Position numbers and translations under genes: made by a program. A stretch of DNA of 64,000 nucleotides, taken from positions 80,678,486 through 80,742,485 of the forward strand of contig CM019713.1 of the NCBI GenBank assembly GCA_009760885.1, written 5' to 3'. The stretch is from Achatina immaculata (taxonomy: Eukaryota > Mollusca > Gastropoda > Stylommatophora > Achatinidae). The notes beneath the pieces were generated by a model that searched no databases, was not told where the DNA came from, and saw nothing but the letters and a program-made list of their open reading frames with translations. Below are positions 35,496 through 48,092 of the stretch, piece after piece; position 1 is the stretch's first letter; the number at the start of each line of letters is the position of its first letter.

Positions 35496-37023
35496 TACTG
35501 TTCAACAAAAAAAAACAAAAAAAAAACAACAACAACAGCCAAAAAAAAAAAAGAAATCGAACACTACTGTAGTCGTAATGGACACCAAAGTTCAAACTTG
35601 TATCAACATTTTATTTTACGGAATAAATGTTTCAGTCTTGGCATGAAGAAACTTTAAGACGTTAGCAATGAAATGATGTTCATTAAATTTGTTTTGTACT
35701 TTTATTCTTTGCGACTGAGGCCTCCGTATCATTAAGGTGTATGGCCTCCTCTGGCCTCTATCAGAGAACGACATCTCCTTGACATGGATCCAATTAGTCG
35801 TTATATCTGCTGTTGTGGGATGACTGTCCACTCTTCCCGCAGTGCAAGAGATAACTGTCGGAGATTGGTTGGTCCCACGTCTCGCTAGCGGATTTGTCTG
35901 TTGAGTTCATCCCATAAGTGCTCTATTTGGGTCATTTTTGATGACATTGATGTCCACGGAATGGTCTGGACGTTGTTGTCAGGGAGGAACTGGGTGGTGA
36001 ATTGTGCCACATGAGGTCTAGCGTTATCCAGCTAAAAAATCGACCCTGGTGCAGCCAGAAGTGAAAGGATATGAGGATAAAGAATTTCAGCGACGTATCT
36101 TTGAGCATTAAGGGATTCTTCAATCTGAACAAGGTCACTTATTCCCATTAAGTTAATCGTCCCCCACACCAGTACACATTCACCACCAATTGGAGTAGCC
36201 TCATCCACTCAGTTCTGGGCGTAGCGCTCATTGACTCTGCGGTAAACTCTTGTCTGTTTATCGTGTCGCTGGAGCAGAAAGAATGATTCATCACTAAACC
36301 AACAAACTCTTCTCCAATAATTCGCAGACGTCCATTGATGATGCTGGTTCGCCCACTGCACTCGGTTCTGGTTATGCCGGTCTGTAAGAACAGGACTTCT
36401 GTAGGGTCTTCTAGCTCAAAGACCAGCTCTTGCCGTCGGTTACTGACCGTTCATCTGAAAATCGACGAGCTGCTGTGATTGACTAAATTGTTGAGGACGT
36501 AGAAGCAAAGCGATATACGGTAGACGTTGTGACTATTGGTCTTCCAACTCTCGGCCGATCTGCAGCTGAACCAGTTTCTTGAAATCGCCTCCAAAGACAA
36601 CTAATAGTGCTTCTAACCAGATTAAATTGTCTGACCACTACACTTTGTTACTGTAAAGTAATTTAACGTCCAATGATGATGAGTTGTTCTGTAGTGAGGT
36701 GAGCCATATTTGCGCATTGAATTTTCAAATGATTTGATTCGAGGATTGTCAATCTCTTATAGCCATTCAATAACATGGTCAGTGAGTTCTGTGTTCAGTA
36801 CGTTTCACCGGATGTTCGTGATTCTGTCATGAGTTATTGTCAAAAATGCTGTTTTGACTAGTGTCGCTTTTCTATGCACATGAATCATCTGCTGAGTACA
36901 ATTCAGGTCAGCAAGAGAAGCTAACGTCCAAGTGAAAGTTTCAGGCAATTTGACTGTGTCTGATCAGCAAACTTCAATTTAAAAAGAAACATCGTATTTG
37001 TTTGTTTGTTTTTTTTAACAGTA
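35496..37023 (-). mobile_element. Tc1-like DNA transposon (block 4)
   Basis: TA-flanked ends tactgttcaacaaaa and ttttttttaacagta. Minus-strand transposase is recognisable (RRPYTLMIRRPQSQRIKVQN at the C-terminus) but strongly broken. A-rich expansions sit near the left end (35508-35552). Confidence 0.83.
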
Positions 37024-37950
37024 TATGTGCAGGAAAACGGTAATACTGTTATATAACAAAGTAACACTGTATATTGTGCAACATTGTTAATAAACTAAAT
37101 GAAATAAATGAATATGTACAGGAAAACGGTAAAAACCTTTATATAACAAAGTAACACTGAGCTGTTTTGCTTTATATATCAGTACTACAGTAGTACGGTA
37201 TATAGCAATCCTTCCTGTTTCGCTAAAAGTCACATAGGGCTCAAATGGTAGCTTTCCAAGATTTACTATTTTCGGCGAGCTTTTCAACCTCATCAAGAGA
37301 TATTATTCCTACTAAACCGGCCTGTCTTAACAATGTCCTCTTTAAATTTTCACTTGGCCGGCCACATTTGTTTTTTTTAGGGATTTTGTATTCCACTTGA
37401 TAGCTTGTTTTGGGATTCCTAGTTGTTTCCTCTCATCACATGACCGACATATGTCAAACTCTTTTTCTGGTCACCCAAAAACAGGTTGTTGTTTGCTCAT
37501 CTGTCTTATCTCTGCTTTATTCTTGAATTCGTTAAACCTTATACCGAATATTTTCCTGAGGCATTTCTTTTCAAAAGAGTCTAATCTCTTGTCTATTTCT
37601 TTAGTTGTTTTCCAGCTTTCACTTGCATAAATGACGGTGGATATTACATTTCAAATGAATAATTTTATCCATCATTTTTGTGCTTATAACGTATGAATGC
37701 CTTATGTTATGAAGATTCTTGAAGGTCAATGCTGCTTTTGCAATTAAAATTCTAACTTCCTTTTTGGTGTCACCATCTTGGTCTATGTAGCTGGCAAGAT
37801 ATGCAGATTGGTTTACTTCTTCAGCAGCTGTTCCCTCTACGTATATTTTTTCCTTCGTGATTAATGAGAAGTTTCATTATTTTTCTTTTTTCTTTGTTAA
37901 TTTTAAATACTATTTTACTAGCCATCGAAGACATGATATCTGTTATTACA
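37024..37950 (-). mobile_element. RTE-type LINE 3' fragment (family B, block 4)
   Basis: Parallel to block 1, with gctcaaatggtagctttcca and the RT end on the minus strand, terminating at gccatcgaagacatgatatc. Confidence 0.66.
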
Positions 37951-38205
37951 GTAACATGCTTGAAGGAAATACGCAGAATTTGGATGTATATGCAGTTTAT
38001 ATTTTATTTCAATATGTGATTTATATGCAATTCATTTTTTGTTTAAAACGGTGATTAATATATACAGTTAATTTTGAATATAAAAGTGTGATTATTTTCA
38101 ACTAAAATCTTTAATCCTGCAACTAACTGTGATTATACTTTTAACAACACAGCAGTCCTACTGATTGTTTATTTTGAAAGTTAAACCTGAGAAAACATGA
38201 ATTAA

Positions 38206-38935
38206 ACTTGATAACAACTAAACTGTCTAAGCGGGTCCTGGTTGTACAGAGTCACTGCTGTAGCAAAGAACACTCTTCAGTCATTTGTAAGTCATGCCTA
38301 TCATGGTCCACCAGAGACACAGCAGCTGTGATACGGTTGCCAAGATCCTGGAGATTAGCGGGGACACGGTTGTCAAGATCCTAGAGATTAGCGGGGAGTG
38401 TTGGCAAAAAAGACGGTGTCCTCCACAAACCAAAACAAGAAAAAGTCGCCAGGGGTTTAATCAGGGGACCGGGTTGTCCACCCCATTAAGGAGTCGTCTT
38501 GTCGTCCTCTGTGCCCTCTCCGTTTTTGTTTCAGATTTGATTGACATAATCTTGCATGCTTCTACTTCAATCTCTTACAGAAAATTCTCCGTACTGGTGA
38601 TTGCGAGACTCCTAGCTATAAACATGCACGTGTAGTGGACTTGCGGGGACATCGTTTTTAAGTTTCACTAACACGATTCACAGTTTCTTTGCTTGGTCCT
38701 GGACGTCCCTACCGAGGAGATGAGCATAGACAACCTTGATCCTGGAATTTCATATACAATTCCTGATACTGTTGAAAACATGTGCTGCCTTCTGGAATTC
38801 CACACGAAATCGACGTTGCACAGTCAAAATTGACAAGGTTCTTGCGTATTCCAAAACACGAAGTGACTGCTATCGTTTACTGAACGTCATATTTGCTGCT
38901 GCTACTTTCTACTAGCAAACCACGGGAGCTCTTCG
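38206..38935 (-). mobile_element. DUF4817-type transposon relic (block 5)
   Basis: Core-deleted like the others. The 33-bp unit is present twice (38334-38392: gttgccaagatcctggagat, then ttgtcaagatcctagagatt). Confidence 0.75.
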
Positions 38936-39853
38936 CGCGGGGTTTGTAAATAAAACTTGAAGAGTTTGTCTCATACTTGGCTTAAGAATAATCATGATCC
39001 ATTACATTGTTTCTTTGTTGCGAAGTTTTGAAATGCTTTAAGACTTATAAATAGTCGTGTATAATACAATTTCTAAAACAGAGCAGAGCTTTATAATATA
39101 ATACAACTTCTAGAACAGAGACAAGCTTAATGATACATTAGCTCTTGTGAAAGATTTCTCAGACGATTAGTAACATGTATATGTCTGTGGACACTAATCT
39201 TAAATGTTGGATAAACCGTTCACTTCAATATAGTTCATGTTCTTCTTGTTATAGGGTGCCGGTACAGTTAAGTTTAGTATATCCATACATGGCCTTAATG
39301 TTAGGAGAACTTGGTCATAAATGTGTAAACATTCTTTCATATTTCACACGCGCCCTTGTTATCTGTTCTAGCTGGGCTTCATTGTCGACAAACTATTTAT
39401 TAAGATTCATTATTCTTTTCTCGTTTCAAACTGTGCGCACCATTCAAGTTCAGATGAAGACACAACAGTTTGATGATTAGATTCTTCTCTAATTTGCACT
39501 AAATCTATCATCATCCTCTTTTATTTTCCACATGATGAAAGCTGTATGATGCAGTCTTCATCATAAACACAAATCTTTGTATTTTTTTTTCATCTTCATC
39601 ACTACCCCAGTCAACCCCCGTGTGCTATAAGGAAGCAAGAACATTTTAGAAGTTGGTCCAGAATTTATAGCCCATGATATCAAATATAAACCAAAGACCC
39701 AACTAAAGTCATTTTTGTACATAATTACGAGGGAAAAGTAAAATGTATCTTTCTAAGGTTAAACGGTCTCTCTGACGATTTTTTGACATAACAGTGTTAC
39801 AATAACCAGACTCCTCATACAAAAATGCAATAGTTTTACAGAGAAACATTTAC

Positions 39854-39934
39854 CTGGCGGCAATAGACAACATCTGACGAATCAAATCCCGGAGTTGAGG
39901 ATTCACGCTGGAAGGAGGTCCAGCATAAGCACCT
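39854..39934 (-). CDS. Array exon copy E, NEK-like alpha-H cassette
   Basis: This 81-nt open exon has acceptor gtgttcctcccag and donor gtaaatgt, phase 2 at both ends. It codes GAYAGPPSSVNPQLRDLIRQ then MLSIAA and a split Arg codon. The LRDLIRQML helix is the closest of all copies to the NEK consensus (LRDLIxQLL). The DP of the usual S-x-DPR end is replaced by IAA. Compared with copy F I counted about 22 differences in 81 nt, all but 2 changing an amino acid, while the 50 bp of intron after the donor differ at one base. Confidence 0.78.
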
Positions 39935-40194
39935 CTGGGAGGAACACATAATTAAAAAAATAATTCTCACGTCACATGATGGGACGTTTAACTTGTACAT
40001 GACAGGTCTTTGTTTTTAAATTCTTAACATCTTTCCCTACTTATAAAATATAAATTATCACACAAGTAAGTACGCCATGTTTTACAATAACAGTGGTAGT
40101 AAATAACGTGGTCTGCTTTATTAATTGCCTGAATAAATAACTTAATAGTCAGAGAATCAATTACTTTTCACCTTTGTATCATTTTAGAGACAGC

Positions 40195-40680
40195 AGTTTT
40201 CATTCATTCCTTTGCATGTCCCTTGCGGAACTTTGCCTCCCAAACAGCACTAATGTAGGCCTCTCGGTTGTGAGCAAGATGGCCTGCTGCTGCTGCATCC
40301 ATTTCCAGATCATCAACGATGTCTTGCAGCCATCTTCGTTTCGGTCTTCCTCTTTTTCTTTTTCCCATTATGTATCCTTCCAGTACGGTCTTCTCTAAAT
40401 TATCATGACGTTTAATGTGGCCAAAATATTTAAGTTTTCTCTCTTTAATCCTCTTTACTAGCCAGCCTTTTTGAATATTAAGCTCTTGTAGTATAGATAT
40501 ATTTGTTCTTTTTTGTGTCCACGATATTTGGAGAACTCTTCTATAGCATTTACATTCAAAGGCATTTATGTGCTTCTCAGCTGTTTTGTTAAGTGTCCAG
40601 GTCTCACAGGAATATGTTGCGATGGGAAAGATGCATGCCCTTAAAAATCTTATTTTTGTGGTTCTGTCTGCTCCTCTCCA
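40195..40680 (-). mobile_element. LINE family C 3' fragment inserted in block 5
   Basis: Inverted relative to the copy at 30345. Both sides share acagcag (about 40188-40194 and 40674-40680), a likely target duplication. The 3' end at the left has the (GAAT)n-like tail (cattcattcc on the plus strand). Minus-strand reading gives the RT C-terminal part (FECKCYRRVLQ-like and RRWLQDIVDDL). Confidence 0.75.
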
Positions 40681-40875
40681 CAGCAGTATTAAAAGAAAAT
40701 AATCAAGGTTAAATTACGTTGTAAAACTTGTATGATGTCGCTAAGAATAAGAAATAATAATAATAATGATAAACAGCATGCTCAAATTTGACTGATTAGC
40801 GGTTAATTGTTTATTTTTATATTATATATGTATAATGTACAACTGTGTTAATAAAATAACTGGAATAATTTAATA

Positions 40876-42386
40876 TACTGTTAAAAGAAAAATAAATAAA
40901 CAACAACAGCCAAAAAAAAAAAAAAGAAATCGAACACTACTGTAGTTGTAATGGACACCAAAGTTCAAACTTGTATCAACATTTTATTTTACGGAATAAA
41001 TGTTTCAGTCTTGGCATGAAGAAACTTTAAGACGTTAGCAATGAAATGATGTTCATTAAATTTGTTTTGTACTTTTATTCTTTGCGACTGAGGCCTCCGT
41101 ATCATTAAGGTGTATGGCCTCCTCTGGCCTCTATCAGAGAACCACATCTCCTTGACATGGATCCAATTAGTCGTTATATCTGCTGTTGTGGGATGACTGT
41201 CCACTCTTCCCGCAGTGCAAGAGATAACTGTCGGAGATTGGTTGGTCCCACGTCTCGCTAGTGGTCTTGTCTGTTGAGTTCATCCCATAAGTGCTCTATT
41301 CGGGTCTTGTTTGATGGCATGGATGTGCACGGAATGGTCTGGACGTTGTTGTCAGCGAGGAACTGGGTGGTGAATTGTGCCACATTAGGTCTAGCGTTAT
41401 CCAGCTTAAAAAATCGACCCTGGTGCAGCCAGAAGTGAAAAGATATGAGGATAAAGAATTTCAGCGACGTATCTTTGAGCATTAAGGGATTCCTCAATTT
41501 GAACAAGGTCACTTATTCCCATTAAGTTGATCGTCCCCCACACCAGTACACCTTCACCACCAATTGGAGTAGCCTCATCCATTCAGTTCTGGGGGTAGCG
41601 CTCATTGACTCTGCGGTAAACTCTTGTCTGTTTATCGTGTCGCTGGAGCAGAAAGAATGATTCATCACTAAACCAACAAACTCTTCTCCAATAATTCGTA
41701 GAAGTCCATTGACGATGCTGGTTCGCCCACTGCACTCGGTTCTGGTTATGCAGGACTGTAAGAACAGGACTTCTGTAGGGTCTTCTAGCCCTAAGACTAA
41801 CGTCGTGCAGCGGGTTCATGACCGTTCATCTGAAATTCGACGAGCTACTGTCATTGAGTGGGTTGTTGAGGACATATATTCAAAGCGGTCTTCGGCAGGA
41901 GACTATTGGTACTACAACTCTCTTCCGGTCTGCAACTGAGCCAGTTTCTTGAAATCGCCTACAAAGAAGACTAATGGTGTTTATAAAGACATTAAATTAT
42001 CTGGCCACTACACATTGTGGCTATCCAGTCTGTAAACTTAAAATGATGAAGAATTGTAGTTCTGTCTGAGATGAGCCATATATTCGCATAGAATTTTCAA
42101 ATGAATTGATTCGAGGAGTGTCAATCTTTTATAGCCATTCAATAACATGGTCAGTGAGTTCTATGTTCAGTAAATTTCACAGGGTGTTCGTGAATCTGTC
42201 ATGAGTTATTGTCAAAAATGCTGTTTTGACTAATGTCGCTTTTCTATACTCATGAATCATCTGCTGAGTACAGTTCAGTTCAGCAAAAGAAGCTGATGTC
42301 CAAGTGAAAGTTTCAGGTAATCTGACCTTATCCAATCAGCAAACTTCAATTTAAAACGAAACATCATATTTGTTTTTTGAACAGTA
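40876..42386 (-). mobile_element. Tc1-like DNA transposon (block 5)
   Basis: TA-flanked ends tactgttaaaagaaa and ttttttgaacagta. Minus-strand fragments: RSPVLTVLHNQNRVQWANQH, WRRVCWFSDESFFLLQRHDK, KLDNARPNVAQFTTQFLADN (DNARP with the catalytic Asp), IEHLWDELNRQ. Confidence 0.85.
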
Positions 42387-43190
42387 TATGTGCAGGAAAA
42401 CGGTAAAACTGATATATAACAAAGTAACACTGAGCTGTTTTGTTTTATATATCAGTACTACAGTAGTACGGTATATAGCAATAATTCCTGTTTCGCTAAA
42501 AGTCACATAGGGCTCGAATGGTAGCTTTCCAAGATTTCATATTTTCGGCGAGCTTTTCAACCTCATCAGGAGATTTTATTCCTAATTAACCAGCCTGTCT
42601 TAACAATGTCCTCTTTAGAGTTTCACCTGGCTTTTGTGTTCCACTTGATTGTTGTTTTGGGATTCCTAGTTGTTTCTTCTCATCACATGACCGACATATG
42701 TCAAACTCTTTTTCTGATCACCCATGAGACAAGTTGTTGTTTGCTCATCTGTCTTATCTATGCGTTGTTCTTAAATTCTTTAAACTTTATACCGAGTATT
42801 TGCCTGAGACATTTGTTTTCAAAAGAATCTAATTTTTTGTCTATTTCTTTAGTTTTCCAGCCTTCACATGCATAAATGAGGGTGAAAATTACATTTCAAT
42901 TCAATAATTTTACCATGGTTTTTGTGCTTATGACGTTTGAACTCCGTATGTTCTCAAGATACTTGAAGGTCAATGCTGCTTTTGCAATTCGAATTCCAAC
43001 TTCCTTTTTGGTGTCACCATCTTGGTCTATGTAGCTGGCAAGGTATGCAGATTGGTTTACTTCTTCAACAGCTGTTCCTTCTTCGTATATTTTTTTCCTT
43101 CGTGATTAATGAGAAGTTTCATTTTTTTTTCTTTTTTCTTTGTTAATTTTAAATACTATTTTACTAGCCATCGAAGACATGATATCTGTT
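42387..43190 (-). mobile_element. RTE-type LINE 3' fragment (family B, block 5)
   Basis: Parallel to block 1, ending at gccatcgaagacatgatatc near 43168. Decayed RT C-terminal frame on the minus strand. Confidence 0.66.
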
Positions 43191-43450
43191 ATTACAGTAA
43201 CATGATTGAAGGAAATACGCAGAATTTGGATTAATATGCAGTTTATATTCTATTTCAAGATGTAATTTATATGCAATTCATTTTTTTTGTTTAAAACTGT
43301 GATTAATATATACAGTTAATTTTGAATATAAAAGTGTGATTATTTTCAACTAAAAACTTTAATCCTGCAACTAACTGTGATTATACTTTTAACAACACAG
43401 CAGTCCTACTGATTGTTTATTTTGAAAGTTAAACCTGAGAAAACATGAAT

Positions 43451-44160
43451 TAAACTTGATAACAACTAAACTGTCTAAGCGGGTCCTGGTTGTACAGAGT
43501 CACTGCTGTAGCAAAGATCACTCTTCAGTCATTTGTAAGTCATGCCTATCATGGTCCACCAGAGACACAGCAGCTGTGATACGGTTGCCAAGATCCTGGA
43601 GATTAGCGGGGAGTGCTGGCACAAAGACGGTGTCCTCCACAAACCAAAACAAGAAAAAAAATCGCAATTGGTTAAATCAGGGGACCGGGTTGTCCACCCC
43701 ATTAAGGAGTCATCTTGTCGTCCTCTCTGCTCTCTTCGTTTTTGTTTCAAATTTGATTGACATAATCTTGCATGCTTCTACTTCAATCTCTTACAGAGAA
43801 TTCTACGTACTGTTGATTGCGAGACTCCTCACTGTAAACTTGCACATGTAATGGACTTGACGGGACTTCGTTGGTAAGTTTACTCTAACACGATTCACAG
43901 TTTCTTTGCTTGGTCCTGGACGTCCCTACCGAGGAGATGTGCACAGACAGCCTTCATCCTGGATTTTCATATACCACTTCTTGATACTAATGAAAAGATG
44001 TGCTGCCTTCTGGAATTCCACACGAAATCGACGTTGCACAGTCAAAATTGACAAGGTTCTTGCGAATTCCAAAACATAATGTGACTGCTAACGTTTACTG
44101 AACGCCATATTTGCTACTGCTGCCTTCTAGCAGTAAACCAAGGGAGCTCTTTGCGCGGTG
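43451..44160 (-). mobile_element. DUF4817-type transposon relic (block 6)
   Basis: Core-deleted relic with a single 33-bp unit. The minus strand reads TTRSPDLTNCDFFSC before the WWF region has shifted. N-terminal GRPGP part at about 43950. Confidence 0.75.
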
Positions 44161-45067
44161 TTTTAAAAAAATTTGAAGAGTTTCTCTCATACTTGGCGTA
44201 AGAATAATCATGATCCGTTACATTGTTTCTTTGTTGCGAAGTTTTAAAATGCTTAAAAACATATAAATAGTCGTGTATATTACAATTTCTAAAACAGAGC
44301 AGAGCTTTATAATATAATACAACTTCTAGAACAGAGACAAGCTTAATGATACATTAGCTCTTGTGAAAGATTTCTCAGACGATTAGTAACATTATATGTC
44401 TGTGGACACTAATCTTAAATGTTGGATAAACCGTTCACTTCAATATAGTTCATGTTCTTCTTGTTATAGGGTGCCGATACAGTTAAGTTTAGTATATCCA
44501 TACATGGCCTTAATGTTAGGAGAACTTGGTCATAAATGTGTAAACATTCTTTCATATTTCACACGCGCCCTTGTTATCTGTTCTAGCTGGGCTTCATTGT
44601 CGACAAACTATTTATTAAGATTCATTATTCTTTTCTCGTTTCAAACTGTACGCACCATTCAAGTTCAGATGAAGACACAACAGTTTGATGATTAGATTCT
44701 TCTCTAATTTGTACTAAATCTATCATCATCCTCTTTTATTTTCCACATGATGAAAGCTGTATGATGCAGTCTTCATCATAAACACAAATCTTTGTATTTT
44801 TTTTCATCTTCATCACTACCCCAGTCAACCCCCGTGTGCTATAAGGAAGCAAGAACATTTTAGAAGTTTGTCCAGAATTTATAGCCCCATGATTTCAAAT
44901 ATAAACCAAAGACCCAACTAAAGTCATTTTTGTACATGATTACGAGGAAAAGTAAAATGTATCTTTCTAAGGTTAAAGGGTCTCTCTGACGATTTTTTGA
45001 CATTACAGTGTTACAATAACCAGACTCCTCATACAAAAATGCAATAGTTTTACAAAGAAACATTTAC

Positions 45068-45148
45068 CTGGGGTCCTCTGACAAAGTCTGAAAAATCAGA
45101 TTCCAGAGTTCGAGATTCACGCTGGAAGGAGGTGCACCATGAATACCA
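45068..45148 (-). CDS. Array exon copy F (first in transcription order), NEK-like alpha-H cassette
   Basis: This 81-nt exon has acceptor ttgttcctcacag and donor gtaaatgt. It opens with T (completing AGT, Ser, if the previous exon ends AG) and ends with AG, which joins the A of the exon at 12852 to give Arg. It codes GIHGAPPSSVNLELWNL then IFQTLSEDP. The pattern G-x-x-x-P-x-S...ELxxLIxQxLxxDPR matches the NEK segment before RPS. No stop is present. Its 3' end (SEDPR) equals that of copy A, and its middle (PPSSVN) equals that of copy E, so it reads like a mosaic. Confidence 0.78.
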
Positions 45149-45546
45149 CTGTGAGGAACAAATAATTTTTAAAATAATTCTCACGTCACATGATGGGACA
45201 TTTAACTTGTACATGACAGGTCTTTGTTTTTAAATTCTTAAAGTCTGTCCCTATTTATAAAATGTAAATTATCAGACACGTAGAGTAATCAAATACGATA
45301 TGTTTTACACTAAAAATGGTAGTAAATAACTTGATCTCCTTAATTAACTGCCTGAATAAATAGCTTTATAGTCAGAGAATCAATTATTTTTCACCTTTTA
45401 TCATTTTAGTGACAGCAGTACTAAAAGAAATAATCAAGGTTAAATTACTTTGTAATACTTGACTGATTAGCGGTTAATTGTTTATTTATATAATATATAT
45501 GTATAATGTACAACATTGTTAATATACTAACTGGACTAACTTAATA

Positions 45547-45599
45547 TACTGTTAGAAAAAACAAAAACAAAAAACAAAAAGAAAAAAAAAGTAATGCAA

Positions 45600-45647
<48 letters not shown>

Positions 45648-48092
45648 GAACCTTAAGTGCCCAGGGCACATGGGGCTTCCGTAAGGGTTTTCCACAAATG
45701 CCTGTCCTTCGCCTTTTTTTCTGCTCTTGCCCAGGTGAGCCCTCTATTGCTCAACATCCTTTCTGTTGTTCTTCTCCGTGTCTCTTTTGGTCTACCCTTA
45801 CTTCTGCTCCCCTGTGGTGTCCATCTTAGTGCTATTTTTGGTAGTGAGTTGTCAGTCACTCAGAGCACATGTCCCAACCGTCGCCAGCGTCTTTCCTCAA
45901 TAACTGTTGTCAGTGGCTTCATCTGCATTTCTTCCAATAAGATGTTATTTCTTATGGTGTTTGGCTAGAATATTTTCCTAATTCTTCGTAAACATTTAGT
46001 CTGGAACGAATTTAACTTGTTTTCTATGGTTTTGGTGATTTTCCAACATTCACTTCCATAGAGTAGTACACTTAGAACATTACTCTTAAATATCCTGATT
46101 TTTATATTTATACTTAGTTTTTTTATTTCCATATAGTCTGCAGCACTGCAAAAGCCTGGTTTGCTCTAGTAAGTCTACTGTTGATGTCCTCTGTGCTGTC
46201 TCCATTTTCTACTACTCTGCTGCCAAGGTATACAAATTTGTTGACCTCCTCCACTAACTTGCTATCTACTCTGAGTACATTTCTGTTGTTCACATTTTGC
46301 TTCATTAACTTTGTCTTTCCTGTGTTGATCTTTAGTCCTATGTTGTTTGCATTCTGAGTTAGCTTGTTTATTTTATCTTGCATATCTTTGTGACTGCTTG
46401 ATAATAGACAAATGTCGTCCGCAAAGTCAAGGTCCTCCAGCACTGTGTCAAGGGTCCATTGTAATCCTCTGCGTTTGTCTGATGTTGCCTCCCTCATTAA
46501 CCAGTCTACTGCCAAGATAAATAATGTTGGTAATAGTACTCATCCCTGTTTCACTCCTGTTTGTACCCTAAAGCTGCTGGAGGTATGTTCTCCACAGATC
46601 ACATTGCACTGAAAACCCTCATATAGGGCTTTGATTACGTTTACTATCTTGTAGGGGAGGCCATGCCATCTTAGGATTTTCCACGCAACACTACTGTAAT
46701 CGTAATTGACATCAAATGTCAAACTTGTATCAAAATTTTAATTTACGGAATTAATGTTTTAATCTTGGCATGAAGAATCTTTAAGACGTTTGCAATGAAA
46801 TGATGTTCATTAAATTTGTTTTGTACTTTTATTCTTTGCGACTGAGGCCTCCGCGTCATTAAGGTGTATGGCCTCCTCTGGCCTGTATCAGAGAACGACA
46901 TCTCCTTGACATGGATCCGATTAGCCGTTGGATCTGATGTTGTGGGATGGCTGCCCATTCTTTTCGCAGTGCAAGAGGCAACTGCCGGAGATTGGTTGGC
47001 CCGAAGACTTTCTGGCGGACTTGTCTGTTGAGTTCATCCCTTAAGTGATCTATTGTGTTCATGTTTGATGACATGGATGTCCACGGAATTTTCTTGACGT
47101 TGTTGTCAGCGAGGAACTGGGTGTTACGTTGTTACACATGAGGTCTAGCGTTATCCTGCTGAAAATTCGACCCTGGTGCATCCAGAAGTGGAAGGACGTG
47201 AGGACGAAGAATTTCAGCGAGATATCATTGAGCATTCAGGGCTTCCTGAGTTTGAACAAGGTCACTTTTTTTCCATGAAGTTTATCGTCCTCCACACCAG
47301 TACACCTCCACCACCATGTGGAGGAGCCTCATCCACTCAGTTCTGGATGTAACGCTCATGGAGTCTGTGGTAAACTCTTGTGTGTTAATTGTGTCGCTGG
47401 AGCAGAAAAAATGATTCATCAATAAACCAACAAACTCTTCTCCAATAATTCGCAACAGTCCATTGACGATGCTAGTTCGCCGACTGCATTCTTTTCTGGT
47501 TATTCCTGCTTGTACGAACAGGACCTCTGTAGAGTCTTTTAGCCCAAAGACTAGCATCGTGCAGCCGGTTCATGACCATTTGATCTGAAATTCGCCGAGC
47601 TGCTGTCATTGACTGGATTGTTCAGGACGTTGATACAAAGCTGTCTTCGGCAGAAGCTATGACTATGGATATTCCACCGCGTGGCCGGTCTGCAGCTGAG
47701 CCAGTTTCTTGAAACAGCCTCCAAAGACGGCGGTGCTTCTAACCAGATTAAATTGTCTGACCACTACATTTTGTGACTGTCCAGTCTGTAAACGTCCAAT
47801 GAAGATGAGTCGTTGTTCTGTAGAGAGATGACACATCATTGCGCAATGAATTTTCAACTGAATTGATTCGAGGATTGTCAATCTTTATAGGCATTCAATT
47901 CTGTCATGAGCTATTGTCAGAAATGCTGTTATGACTAATGTAGGTTTTCTATGCACATGAATCATCTGCTGAGTACAGTTCAGGTCAGCAATAGAAGCTG
48001 ATGTCCAAGTGAAAGTTTCAGGCAATTTGCCCTTGTCTGATTAGCAAACTTCAGTTTAAAACGAAACATAGGTGTTTGGTTTTAGAACAGTA
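45547..48092 (-). mobile_element. Tc1-like DNA transposon (block 6), interrupted by an RTE
   Basis: TA-flanked ends tactgttagaaaaaac and tttagaacagta. Removing the RTE at 45603-46682 restores a Tc1 of about 1.47 kb. Minus-strand transposase remains: MNTIDHLRDELNRQVRQKVF near the catalytic Glu position (here mutated in the NPIEH motif to NTIDH) and PTTSDPTANRIHVKEM. Confidence 0.83.
45603..46682 (-). mobile_element. RTE-type LINE, 5'-truncated copy (family A) inside the block 6 Tc1
   Basis: Begins on the plus strand with (CT)n (45603-45642), the GA tail in reverse. Minus-strand frames 46722-46540, 46515-46123 and 45859-45653 code LDFADDICLLSSSHKDMQDK and the APCALGT ending. Target duplication: atgcaacac (45594-45602) and acgcaacac (46683-46691). 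Truncated upstream of motif B. Confidence 0.87.
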
